Assembly: GCA_030017555.1 (NCBI GenBank)
Contig: JASEIC010000006.1
Location: forward strand, 1 to 38,185
Direction of reading: 5' to 3'
Origin: Patescibacteria group bacterium
GTDB taxonomy: Bacteria; Patescibacteriota; Minisyncoccia; UBA6257; GWB1-50-10
Length of the DNA stretch: 38,185 nucleotides
Part shown: one piece after another, positions 1 through 6,874 of the stretch
Numbering within the stretch: position 1 is the first letter of the stretch
Layout: each line of letters opens with the position of its first letter
Notes under the pieces: model-generated
What the model saw: only the letters and a program-made list of their open reading frames with translations
Told to the model about the DNA's origin: nothing
The model's database searches: none
Made by a program: the position numbers and the translations under genes

Positions 1-78
1 GTTGGGGGGAAGGAATTTTTGCCCGCCCTCGCTTTCCGCCGCCGCCGAATTTCGTGCCAACGAAGTTGGCGCGTCGCC
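1..78 (-). repeat. Palindromic repeat element, left copy (cut by window edge)
   Basis: Positions 1-55 are the exact reverse complement of 2044-2098, so two copies lie in inverted orientation about 2 kb apart. After the identical part, this copy has a 6-bp hairpin (GCCAAC, loop GAA, GTTGGC, 56-70) followed by GCGTCGCC (71-78). The right copy has a different hairpin at the same place followed by GCACCGCC. The far end of this copy lies outside the window. It could be a REP-like or MITE-like element; no transposase is visible. Confidence 0.75.
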
Positions 79-133
79 TGATCATTCAAAAATAATTCCA
101 CACTTTCTAATCTGATATAGATTTCCCAACCAG

Positions 134-1627
134 CTACTTCGTCGTCAAAAAACTATACCACGGAAGACGTTCTCTAATTACATTTCCATTTCCAGCGTCT
201 GCGGCTACGGTCTTTTGGATATTAAACGGAATAAACCCGAACAGCTTTCGTCGTTCTTCGATTTTCATATTATAGACCGCCTTGGCGTTTTCTTCTTTTA
301 ATTCAATGGTTTTCGGCGCAAGGTTAAGTTTCTCCGTCACCTCGCTTGCAGACATTTTTACTTCAACGCCGCCTACGTTTAATACATTTTCTTTAATCGT
401 GATTTTATCTGTTTTTACTTCCAATCCTTTATCCCGAATGAGCACTTGGCTTGCCGTGGGTTCAACGCTCACTGGCCTATCTCCCACATTGACAAGCATC
501 TTTTTCTCCGTAGTTTTCACTGCTATATTATCGACCTTGATTTCTCCCTGACTTACTTTTATTTCTTTCACTAAGTTATTCAGCTCGCTTGTTTCTAATT
601 CTTTTCTGCTTTTTATAAAATTGGTAATAAGCCCGTCTATTTCGTCTCTCAACGCTTTAAGTTCTTCTATTTGTTTTTCTTCTCCTTGTATGGAAGCTGT
701 TTTTTCAAGTTTAGCTTTATAATAAGCGCTGATTTCTTGTCCTGATTCAACAACCACCGGTTTCACCGACTCTGTAATAGACAACAAACCCGCTGTCGCT
801 GTGGACGGCGCGGTAATTGTTCCGCTTTGATTACTGCACTGCGCTTTTACTTTTTCAAGGCCAAGCGAAAGGTCTTGCAAGATTTTTTCAACTTCTTCTC
901 GTGAAAAACCTTCTTTCTTTAAATCGGCATCGCTTAAACCGCTAAATTTTTTATAATAGGCAATCTTATTTTCCCATTGCGCAACTTCGTCACAACGATT
1001 TATCGATACGGCAACCGGTTTATTTATCGCTATCGGCGGGGCCAATGGCACTGGCTGCGAAACAGCCGTTGGTTTCGGCTGCGGAACATTAGCGCACTCT
1101 TTTTGTTGTTTTTCAATCTCCTGTTTCAGCGCAATTATTTTCTTAGTTATTTCTTCTGCCCTTACTTTATCAGATCCTGATTTTTGCAACTCAAGAATAA
1201 GCTGGTTGTATTCCTGCATTAAATTGTCGCTGATGTAGCATATAGAAATCGGTTTTGGCGCTGACAATGGCTGCGGCAGAGGTTTCGGAATAATATTTGG
1301 CTCTTTTCCGGTTGAACAGCGATTAACGCACACATCTTTTGCATACTGTTGCCATGTTTCGGAAGATTTGCACGAAGTTGCGTCTCCCATGGTAGTTTCA
1401 TAACCGTCATAACATTGAACATAAGCGCTTTTGAACGCGCCAACGCCACAATCGTTGTTGACAACAAAAGTGTTCACTCCGCATTTTACAGGCATCGGAG
1501 AAACGGCGGTTGTTTGCGGAGAAATAACATTTGCGGGAGAGGGGACTTGAGTATTTGAAGTTTGCGCTAACCCGATAACGGGAGATATTATTAAGCCAGT
1601 GAAAAATAAAATTGTTGTGATTTTCAT
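134..1627 (-). CDS. Secreted Cys-rich coiled-coil protein, unknown function
   Basis: A 497-residue protein with a clear N-terminal signal peptide (hydrophobic stretch about residues 4-20, ending near GLAQ). A Pro/Thr/Ser-rich linker follows, then a small domain around residues 48-110 with about eight cysteines, which suggests disulfides outside the cell. The rest alternates Pro-rich linkers with charged Lys/Glu coiled-coil segments (about 133-180, 210-265 and 290-360). The C-terminal third is rich in Val/Lys beta-like repeats and ends with a short aromatic tail. I do not recognise the family. The ATG at 1627 gives the complete signal peptide. It lies between two inverted copies of a palindromic repeat, next to a small HTH gene on the same strand, so it may be accessory rather than core. 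Confidence 0.8.
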   Translation of the reverse strand: MKITTILFFTGLIISPVIGLAQTSNTQVPSPANVISPQTTAVSPMPVKCGVNTFVVNNDCGVGAFKSAYVQCYDGYETTMGDATSCKSSETWQQYAKDVCVNRCSTGKEPNIIPKPLPQPLSAPKPISICYISDNLMQEYNQLILELQKSGSDKVRAEEITKKIIALKQEIEKQQKECANVPQPKPTAVSQPVPLAPPIAINKPVAVSINRCDEVAQWENKIAYYKKFSGLSDADLKKEGFSREEVEKILQDLSLGLEKVKAQCSNQSGTITAPSTATAGLLSITESVKPVVVESGQEISAYYKAKLEKTASIQGEEKQIEELKALRDEIDGLITNFIKSRKELETSELNNLVKEIKVSQGEIKVDNIAVKTTEKKMLVNVGDRPVSVEPTASQVLIRDKGLEVKTDKITIKENVLNVGGVEVKMSASEVTEKLNLAPKTIELKEENAKAVYNMKIEERRKLFGFIPFNIQKTVAADAGNGNVIRERLPWYSFLTTK

Positions 1628-1718
1628 ATTATTGTTTTTAAAAATTAGCCAAAGTTAATTTATTATGCGCGACCTTACTTATAGTTTACCCCCCCCGACA
1701 CTTTCTGCAATACCATAT

Positions 1719-1925
1719 TTATTTTAACAAATCCTCGATTGAAACGCCTAATGCTTTGGCTATTTTCGCCATAGTTTGAACGCTTGGCTTATTAACTGTA
1801 CCGCTTTCGACCTTCATAAGCGTTGTGTATTTTATGTCCGCTTTTTTGGCTAAATCGTCTTGGGTTAAGCCAAGCTTGGTGCGCATTTTCTTGATATTTT
1901 CGCTGATTGTTTTTCCACTTGTCAT
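1719..1925 (-). CDS. Small Xre-family (HTH_3) transcriptional regulator
   Basis: A 68-residue protein made up of little more than one Cro/C1-type helix-turn-helix. The pattern GLTQDDLAKKADI...LMKVESG...PSVQTMAKIAKALGVSIEDLL is typical of the family, with recognition helix around residues 28-38. Such proteins usually act as dimeric DNA-binding repressors. The upstream region (1926-1990) carries an inverted repeat, TTTGGTAGTAT / ATACTACCAAA, that brackets a TATAAT-like -10, so autoregulation is likely. No toxin partner lies directly beside it: the next gene downstream on this strand is the secreted protein at 134-1627. Confidence 0.85.
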   Translation of the reverse strand: MTSGKTISENIKKMRTKLGLTQDDLAKKADIKYTTLMKVESGTVNKPSVQTMAKIAKALGVSIEDLLK

Positions 1926-1936
1926 ATAAATAAAGT

Positions 1937-1989
1937 TTTGGTAGTATTATAGTATATAAGATTATTACCCTTATTGTTATACTACCAAA
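1937..1989. promoter_or_regulatory. Inverted-repeat operator/promoter of the Xre regulator
   Basis: The 11-base arms at 1937-1947 and 1979-1989 are perfect reverse complements. On the minus strand the repeat brackets a TATAAT-like box upstream of the ATG at 1925. The arrangement fits a dimer operator for the regulator itself. The core GGTAGTA/TACTACC recurs in the inverted repeat at 5696-5764, upstream of the sigma-factor operon. Confidence 0.6.
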
Positions 1990-2018
1990 TAAAATGAAAA
2001 TAATCAAACAAAAGTTTT

Positions 2019-2160
2019 GGCGGTGCATTTCGCAAAGCGAAATACGAAATTCGGCGGCGGCGGAAAGCGAGGGCGGGCAAAAATTCCTTCCCCCCAACCC
2101 CCTTCCTTTTTGCCCGCCCGAGCGTTCAGAATCGTTTGTGCCGCGCGTAGCGTGGCAACC
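2019..2160 (+). repeat. Palindromic repeat element, right copy
   Basis: Positions 2044-2098 match the reverse complement of 1-55 exactly. The element contains three hairpins in a row: ATTTCGC/GCGAAAT (2027-2043), GGGCGGGCAAAAA/TTTTTGCCCGCCC (2071-2083 with 2107-2119) and TGCCGCGC/GCGTGGCA (about 2140-2158). Its GC content is clearly above the surrounding sequence. The region 1926-2297 otherwise contains only promoter and terminator-like sequence; reading frames inside it are not convincing genes. Confidence 0.7.
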
Positions 2161-2210
2161 ATTCAGTTTTTGTCAAAAAATGTTCGAGCAGAGTTGTATA
2201 ATTCCACCAG

Positions 2211-2249
2211 AATAAAACAACCTATCGTGGAACAATGGGTTGTTTTATT
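2211..2249. terminator. Hairpin with T-tract, likely bidirectional terminator
   Basis: A perfect 12-bp stem (2211-2222 with 2238-2249) with a 15-base loop, followed by T-rich sequence. It sits between the repeat element and the transporter promoter, where it would insulate the metal-transport operon. A role as a leader attenuator is possible because a TATAAT sequence lies at about 2198. Confidence 0.55.
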
Positions 2250-2279
2250 TTCCACAAATTTCACTAAATTTAATATCTT

Positions 2280-2288
2280 TGCTAAAAT
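2280..2288 (+). promoter_or_regulatory. Extended -10 promoter of the metal ABC operon
   Basis: TGCTAAAAT, a TGn-extended -10 with TAAAAT at 2283-2288, lies only nine bases before the ATG at 2298. Transcription should begin within a few bases of the start codon, so the mRNA would be leaderless or nearly so. No Shine-Dalgarno sequence is visible. Confidence 0.55.
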
Positions 2289-2297
2289 ATTTCTACG

Positions 2298-2996
2298 ATG
2301 ACTGATGAACCCTTATTAAAAGTAAACGATTTAACCGTTGTCTTGGATGGCGAAAAAATCCTTGATGATATTTCTTTTGAAATTAAAAAAGAAGAAGTGC
2401 TTGCGGTAATCGGTCCTAATGGTTCGGGCAAAACCGTGCTTTTAAAAACACTGATCGGGCTTATTAAGCCGACTAAAGGAATAATAGAATGGGCGCCAAA
2501 CACGGAAATCGGCTATCTCCCCCAAAGATTTCAGGTTGACCGGTACCTACCAATGACTGTCAAAGAATTTTTGCGCCTTAAATTTGATCCTAAAAAATCA
2601 ATCAGCGCCGTTTTTAGGGAGGTTGGATTAAAAAATGAACTGCTTGACGAATCAATAGCTCACCTATCGAGCGGCCAGCTCCAAAAAGTCTTGTTTGCTT
2701 GGGCGTTAATTAATAAACCGGGAATCTTGCTTTTTGACGAACCAACTGAAAATATTGACGTGGTTGGCCAAGAATCAATTTACAAACTGCTCCATCATCT
2801 GCAGGATACATTAAATATTTCGCTAATCATTGTTTCCCACGATCTTCATGTTGTTTATCGTTACGCAAACCGCGTGCTCTGCCTGAATAAAAAAATGCTT
2901 TGCTACGGCGAACCGCACACCGCGTTGACTGACAAAATTTTAGCGGAACTTTACGGCGATCACGCTTTTTTCCACCACCATCATTATGATAAATAA
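2298..2996 (+). CDS. Metal (Zn/Mn-type) ABC transporter ATP-binding protein
   Basis: A 232-residue ABC ATPase of the ZnuC/MntB-like class. Walker A is GPNGSGKT (39-46), the Q-loop is at Gln76, the signature is LSSGQ (123-127), Walker B is ILLFDE (143-148) and the H-loop is in VSHDLH. The protein ends in a His-rich tail (HAFFHHHHYDK), which fits zinc or another transition metal. It would power uptake through the membrane protein encoded three bases downstream. No periplasmic binding protein gene lies in the operon. The start follows a promoter only nine bases upstream. Exact metal specificity cannot be read from the sequence. Confidence 0.9.
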   Translation: MTDEPLLKVNDLTVVLDGEKILDDISFEIKKEEVLAVIGPNGSGKTVLLKTLIGLIKPTKGIIEWAPNTEIGYLPQRFQVDRYLPMTVKEFLRLKFDPKKSISAVFREVGLKNELLDESIAHLSSGQLQKVLFAWALINKPGILLFDEPTENIDVVGQESIYKLLHHLQDTLNISLIIVSHDLHVVYRYANRVLCLNKKMLCYGEPHTALTDKILAELYGDHAFFHHHHYDK

Positions 2997-2999
2997 AAC

Positions 3000-3764
3000 A
3001 TGATTGAAAATTTTTCACTTATTCTTTTATCGGGCGTGGCGGTCGCGGCGGCAAGCGGTTTGGTTGGCACTTTTTTAATTTTGAGAAAAATGACTTTGCT
3101 TTCTGACGCTTTATCCCACGTGGCTTTGCCGGGCATTGCTTTGGGAGTTATTTTTAATTTTCAACCGATCGTGGGCGGTATTGCGTTTCTTTTTTTTGGA
3201 ATATTACTTATTTGGCAAATAGAAAACAAAACAAAACTTGCCATTGAATCAATAACCGGCGTTCTTTTTGTAACCACTTTAGCAATCGGCGCTTTAATTA
3301 TGCCGGAAACCGAACTGCTTGAAGCTTTTTTCGGTCATATTAAAAACACAACTGTTTTCCAAATTGTCCTTCAGACAATTATCGCGCTTTTAGTCATTGT
3401 AATCGCTTTGAAATACATAAAACCTTTAGTTTTAACCTCAATCGCGCCGGATTTAAGCGCCGCTGAAAAAATATCGCATACTAAAATGCAATTTCTTCTT
3501 CTTGCTCTTATTGCATTTACAATCTCAATTGGCATCAGTTTTGTGGGCGTGCTTTTAATAAGCGCTTTATTAATCGTGCCGGCCGCGACTGCCAGAAATC
3601 TATCTTCAAACTTTAAAACTTTTGTCGTACTTTCAATGATACTCGCCGTTGTCTCACTTTGCGGCGGTCTTACTGTTTCTTATTTCTGGAACATTGACCC
3701 GGGTGTTGCTACTGTTCTTTTAAGCGCCTTTCTTTTTACTTTAAGTTTATTTAAAAAACAATAA
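3000..3764 (+). CDS. Metal ABC transporter permease (ABC-3 family)
   Basis: A 254-residue polytopic membrane protein with about 7-8 hydrophobic segments and the hallmarks of the ABC-3/ZnuB family. These include the N-terminal LRKMTLLSDALSHVALPGIALG region and the later LLISALLIVPAATARNLS coupling and gating segment. It starts three bases after the ATPase stop, so the two are cotranscribed and probably translationally coupled. Together they form the inner-membrane part of a Zn/Mn/Fe importer. The solute-binding protein must be encoded elsewhere or be dispensable. Confidence 0.9.
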   Translation: MIENFSLILLSGVAVAAASGLVGTFLILRKMTLLSDALSHVALPGIALGVIFNFQPIVGGIAFLFFGILLIWQIENKTKLAIESITGVLFVTTLAIGALIMPETELLEAFFGHIKNTTVFQIVLQTIIALLVIVIALKYIKPLVLTSIAPDLSAAEKISHTKMQFLLLALIAFTISIGISFVGVLLISALLIVPAATARNLSSNFKTFVVLSMILAVVSLCGGLTVSYFWNIDPGVATVLLSAFLFTLSLFKKQ

Positions 3765-3776
3765 GAAAACTTTTTG

Positions 3777-3956
3777 CGTCCCCACGAGGAATCGAACCTC
3801 AATCTTTACCTTACCTGCCCGCCGTATACCTGTACCCTCGGTAGGAATCGAACCTACATCTAGGGATTAGAAGTCCCTCGTTCTATCCATTGAACTACGA
3901 GGGCATACTTTGGCAGACGGGGAAGGGTGTTACTCTATCCGTTGAGCTATGGGGAC
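3777..3956 (-). other. Split tRNA-like gene enclosing a complete tRNA-Arg
   Basis: On the minus strand, 3956-3921 reads as a tRNA 5' half: acceptor GTCCCCA, a D arm with GGATA, and the start of an anticodon arm with CTTCC. Positions 3807-3778 read as the matching 3' half: T arm GAGG-TTCGATT-CCTC, acceptor TGGGGAC, discriminator G at 3777. The seven acceptor pairs are perfect. Between the halves lies a full tRNA-Arg. The joining segments 3912-3926 and 3809-3823 pair at 13 of 15 positions, and GTAT/ATAC (3905-3908 with 3824-3827) extends the helix right up to the inner tRNA. The outer identity is unclear. Joining CTTCC to TAA would give a CCT-like anticodon loop, but the stem then pairs poorly. 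It may be an intron-like insertion or a broken tRNA. Confidence 0.6.
3833..3904 (-). tRNA. tRNA-Arg(TCT)
   Basis: A complete cloverleaf on the minus strand: acceptor GCCCTCG/CGAGGGT (with a G-U pair at 1-72), D stem GTTC/GAAC, anticodon stem AGGGA/TCCCT with loop CTTCTAA (anticodon TCT), and T arm GTAGG-TTCGATT-CCTAC. The discriminator is A and CCA is not encoded. It reads AGA/AGG arginine codons. It sits inside another tRNA-like gene. Confidence 0.9.
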
Positions 3957-4047
3957 AACGACAAAAGTTTAAAACTAATCTGAATAGAAGACAAGAGTTA
4001 AAAATTTAGTTTAATTTTATAAGCTGAATTTGAAAAATATTATTATC

Positions 4048-4593
4048 TTAAGACCCAACAAAAACTACGGCTGAAATAACTGTTGTCCAAAAACCGTCTT
4101 TGTGCCCCTCAGCTGATTGAGTAGTATTAGTAGTTCTTACAATTTTTCCGCTCATTTTAAAAAGCTGTTCGCGTTCGTCCCAAGCTTGTTCGGCATTAAA
4201 TTCAATACCCAAAATTGAAGCAAGCATTGATGCCGCCAAATCTTCCGCGTATTCGCCGGCTTTATCACCGGTTTTACCAAAACTGTGATGTTCAGAAATA
4301 TAACCGTGAGCATTTGGATCAACCGGAACAGCGAGCCCCACCGAAGAAGCAATCAAGCGATTCGGTTCATTAGTAGAATTGCGAGCCATAACGCAATAAA
4401 CAATTTCGCCCGGCCGGAGCAGAGCCAATCCTTCTTCTTTGGAAACTCGTTTACAATTCGGCGGATAAATACTTGAAACCGAAACTAAATTAAAAGACGC
4501 AATGCCGGCATCGCGAAGCGCCATTTCAAAAGAAGTAAGCTGTTCTTTATGAACGCCAACGCCTTTGGTTAAAAAAACTTTTTGCGGGACCAT
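4048..4593 (-). CDS. pdaD: Pyruvoyl-dependent arginine decarboxylase
   Basis: A 181-residue protein of the PvlArgDC family, which converts arginine to agmatine and CO2 using a pyruvoyl group made by self-cleavage. The motif [12 protein letters not shown] places the cleavage Ser-Ser at residues 40-41, so Ser41 would become the pyruvoyl. The family segments [10 protein letters not shown] and HSFGKT are present, and the length matches archaeal homologues. The gene stands alone: no agmatinase or spermidine synthase lies nearby. The product may feed polyamine synthesis or take part in an acid or arginine/agmatine response. Start at 4593 matches the usual N terminus. Confidence 0.9.
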   Translation of the reverse strand: MVPQKVFLTKGVGVHKEQLTSFEMALRDAGIASFNLVSVSSIYPPNCKRVSKEEGLALLRPGEIVYCVMARNSTNEPNRLIASSVGLAVPVDPNAHGYISEHHSFGKTGDKAGEYAEDLAASMLASILGIEFNAEQAWDEREQLFKMSGKIVRTTNTTQSAEGHKDGFWTTVISAVVFVGS

Positions 4594-4667
4594 TTAGTTA
4601 ATTTATTATATCAAAACTATTTTTAATTTGAAATAAAAAATGAAACAATTTAAACTAAAAACACGTA

Positions 4668-4741
4668 CGGGATGTGGTGTAATGGTAGCACGCATGCTTT
4701 GGGAGTATGTAGTCCGGGTTCGAATCCCGGCATCCCGACCA
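4668..4741 (+). tRNA. tRNA-Pro(TGG), CCA encoded
   Basis: Acceptor CGGGATG pairs with CATCCCG. The anticodon stem CATGC/GTATG holds loop TTTGGGA with anticodon TGG. The T arm is CCGGG-TTCGAAT-CCCGG. The 3' ACCA is in the DNA, unlike the other tRNAs here. Confidence 0.9.
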
Positions 4742-4747
4742 AGTTTT

Positions 4748-5356
4748 TTATTTTACAAAAGAAGCGTCAAATTCAGCCATTTTAACTAAAAATTCTTTAT
4801 TTAAACTGTTAATTCTTGCTACCTGGCCGTTTACTTCCCTGATGGATTCTTCGACATTTCTCCGGCTGGCAAAAGAATTAGTGGAAACCGCCTTGGTTAA
4901 ATTATCAAAAAATTTATTTAAATATTGAGTGTAAACAATAAAATCGCTTACAAGCGAAAGTTCAATTGCAATGGCTTGAGAAGCTAATTGCTGGCCTTCT
5001 ATACCGCGAATGTCATTTAACGACTCGGCGAGTCGCTGCAGACTTTTTGCCAATTCAGTTGCCTGATCATAAGCCCTTCGATTGCTTTCTTTCGCGTCTT
5101 TAATTAAAAGCAAGGCTCGATCCGGATCGCCTGTTAATTCTGAAACATTTACAACTTTTATTTTCTCGGCAGTTTCTTTGGTAAGCGATGCTATTTTTTG
5201 GCTTATTGCGGCCGTATCTTGCCGCGCCATTAAAAATTCTTTTGGAATCTCTGGGCCACTTGTTAAAACAAAATAAAATACCGCCGCAAGGGCAATAATT
5301 ATAAAAATGCCCCAACCAATCAATCTTAAAGTTCTTTTCTTCAAGTTTATAGCCAT
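4748..5356 (-). CDS. Membrane-anchored coiled-coil protein, unknown
   Basis: A 202-residue protein with a short basic N terminus, one transmembrane helix (about residues 11-32) and a largely alpha-helical outer domain. The outer domain is rich in Ala, Lys, Glu and Ser, with heptad-like patterns at about 45-95 and 150-195. The topology is probably N-in with the domain outside the membrane. I do not recognise a family. It starts at the ATG at 5356 and is apparently monocistronic, ending seven bases from the convergent tRNA-Pro. Confidence 0.75.
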   Translation of the reverse strand: MAINLKKRTLRLIGWGIFIIIALAAVFYFVLTSGPEIPKEFLMARQDTAAISQKIASLTKETAEKIKVVNVSELTGDPDRALLLIKDAKESNRRAYDQATELAKSLQRLAESLNDIRGIEGQQLASQAIAIELSLVSDFIVYTQYLNKFFDNLTKAVSTNSFASRRNVEESIREVNGQVARINSLNKEFLVKMAEFDASFVK

Positions 5357-5480
5357 AATTCTTATTCTTGCGAATATAACAATAATAACATAGCTTTTCA
5401 GAAAATCTCAACATTTTTGAAAGACTTGCATACATTTGGCTTTTTATGAGAGTATTATTAAACTAAGCGTTACTTGTAAC

Positions 5481-5531
5481 GCGGGTGTAGCATAATGGCC
5501 AGCGTGCCTGCTTTCCAAGCCCCGACACCCC
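5481..5531 (+). pseudogene. Degenerate tRNA-Gly(TCC) lacking its T arm
   Basis: The 5' part reads like a normal tRNA-Gly: acceptor GCGGGTG, D-arm region GCATAATGG, anticodon loop TTTCCAA (TCC). The sequence then jumps from GC directly to CCCGACACCCC, which can only partly close the acceptor (GGGTG/CACCC). The 3' anticodon stem, the variable region and the T arm are missing. An intact tRNA-Gly(TCC) follows about 55 bases later, so this is probably a deletion remnant. Confidence 0.65.
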
Positions 5532-5584
5532 AAAGAACGATCATTGTTACATTATTTATCAGGCTTCAAAACAAAAAGTGTGAT

Positions 5585-5655
5585 GCGGGATTAGTTTAGT
5601 GGTAAAACACGAACCTTCCAAGTTTGAATCACCGGTTCAATTCCGGTATCCCGCA
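5585..5655 (+). tRNA. tRNA-Gly(TCC)
   Basis: Acceptor GCGGGAT/ATCCCGC is perfect. The D arm is GTTT-AGTGGTA-AAAC, the anticodon stem is CGAAC/GTTTG with loop CTTCCAA (TCC), and the T arm is CCGG-TTCAATT-CCGG. The discriminator is A and CCA is not encoded. Confidence 0.9.
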
Positions 5656-5695
5656 CAAACAAAAACTTTATGTTACACCGCGTTACAAATACAAG

Positions 5696-5764
5696 CCCGG
5701 TAGTACAACATTACTAATAAAGTACTTAAGGGTAAGTTTTCGGTGGTATAGTTGTACTACCGGG
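5696..5764. promoter_or_regulatory. Inverted repeat upstream of the sigma-factor operon
   Basis: Perfect 14-base arms, CCCGGTAGTACAAC (5696-5709) and GTTGTACTACCGGG (5751-5764), lie 41 bases apart. A TATAGT box (5747-5752) abuts the right arm. The core GGTAGTA/TACTACC is shared with the operator at 1937-1989. It could be a regulator site or a stable hairpin. Confidence 0.5.
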
Positions 5765-5844
5765 TAAAGTCTTTAAAAAAAAACGTCAATAAAACAAACG
5801 CTTTTATACAAAGAAACAAAAATCATGTTTTATCGTTTTAACTT

Positions 5845-6396
5845 ATGAAAGAAGAAATAGAGATCGTTAAAAAAGCAAAAAATGGCGATGAAAAAGCATT
5901 CGGCAAATTATACGACGAACACATGCCGAGGATTTACCGCTTTGTCCTTTTGAGAACCGGACGGAAAGCCGACGCCGAAGATTTAACTCACCAGATTTTC
6001 ATGAATGCTTGGCAAAATGTAAATCGGTATGAATTTAGAGGTTTTCCTTTTTCGAGCTGGCTTTACCGAATTGCTAATAACGCGGTTATTGATTACTACC
6101 GAACTTGGAAAAACAATCAACCGCTTGAGACGACTGCGGAAGAAGTTCTAACCGAATCGCCAAATTTTGATGAACAGCTTGATCAACAATTAAATTTAAA
6201 AATAGTAAAAGCCGCGATTAACGACCTCGAGCAAAATCAACAAAATGTACTAATCATGAAATTCGTTGATGATCTGTCAAATAAAGAAATTGCGGAAGCT
6301 TTAGAAAAAAGCGAGGGCGCCATAAGAGTTATCCAACACCGAGCGTTAAAACAATTAAAAAATATTATTAATAATTCTCAAATTAAAGAGGTTTAA
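5845..6396 (+). CDS. Sigma-70 family (ECF-like) RNA polymerase sigma factor
   Basis: A 183-residue protein with region 2 (about residues 20-90) and region 4 (about 120-175), as in extracytoplasmic-function sigma factors. Region 2 shows DAEDLTHQIFMNAWQN and the SSWLYRIANNAVIDYYR segment. Region 4 has the helix-turn-helix FVDDLSNKEIAEALEKSEGAIRV. It should direct RNA polymerase to a small regulon. The next two genes follow at spacings of 6 and 4 bases and encode a one-TM protein and a secreted protein, so this looks like a sigma/membrane-regulator operon for envelope functions. The inverted repeat at 5696-5764 lies in its upstream region. Confidence 0.9.
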   Translation: MKEEIEIVKKAKNGDEKAFGKLYDEHMPRIYRFVLLRTGRKADAEDLTHQIFMNAWQNVNRYEFRGFPFSSWLYRIANNAVIDYYRTWKNNQPLETTAEEVLTESPNFDEQLDQQLNLKIVKAAINDLEQNQQNVLIMKFVDDLSNKEIAEALEKSEGAIRVIQHRALKQLKNIINNSQIKEV

Positions 6397-6402
6397 ACTA
6401 TT

Positions 6403-6870
6403 ATGCACGAAGAAATAATTCAACAAATAAAAAAATTAAGGGCGATAAGGCCCGATGAACAATTTGTAAAAAATTCTCGCGGCTTAATTTTAGCTGCCAA
6501 CGGACCGGCTAAAATTCAAATAAAAGTAACTTGGCCAATCTTTGCTTGGAGCGCGGTTGCCGCTTTTTGTATTATTCTTGTTATTTCTTTATCTTTACCG
6601 CGTATCCAAAATTCAAAAATCCTTTCTTCTTCATTAGACCAGGCAAAAATTGAGCAAGAACTCAATAATTTAACTATTAATATTCAACTTGAACAAATCA
6701 CATATAACCAAACAGTCAGCCAAACAATCGCTTCAGCGTTAAACGAAATAAGCGACACGTATATTAAACATTTAAATCGCGGCATTTTGGAATCAGAGCA
6801 AAGAACATTGAATGATTTAAACCCGCAGACACCCGATATAGATACCATGCTAAACAAAGTTATATTTTAA
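6403..6870 (+). CDS. Single-pass membrane protein, possible anti-sigma factor
   Basis: A 155-residue protein with a cytoplasmic N-terminal segment of about 45 residues (IKKLRAIRPDEQFVKNSRG), one transmembrane helix (about 46-65) and an extracytoplasmic helical domain. It is encoded six bases after the ECF-like sigma gene. The position and topology (short cytoplasmic part, one TM, outer domain) are those of a membrane anti-sigma factor, but I see no zinc-binding anti-sigma motif. The function is therefore inferred from context only. Confidence 0.75.
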   Translation: MHEEIIQQIKKLRAIRPDEQFVKNSRGLILAANGPAKIQIKVTWPIFAWSAVAAFCIILVISLSLPRIQNSKILSSSLDQAKIEQELNNLTINIQLEQITYNQTVSQTIASALNEISDTYIKHLNRGILESEQRTLNDLNPQTPDIDTMLNKVIF

Positions 6871-6874
6871 AAAA

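Noticed and set aside
1994-2301. Reading frames of 73-101 codons over 1994-2301
   Set aside because: They run through the palindromic repeat and its hairpins, have low-complexity products and no initiation signals.
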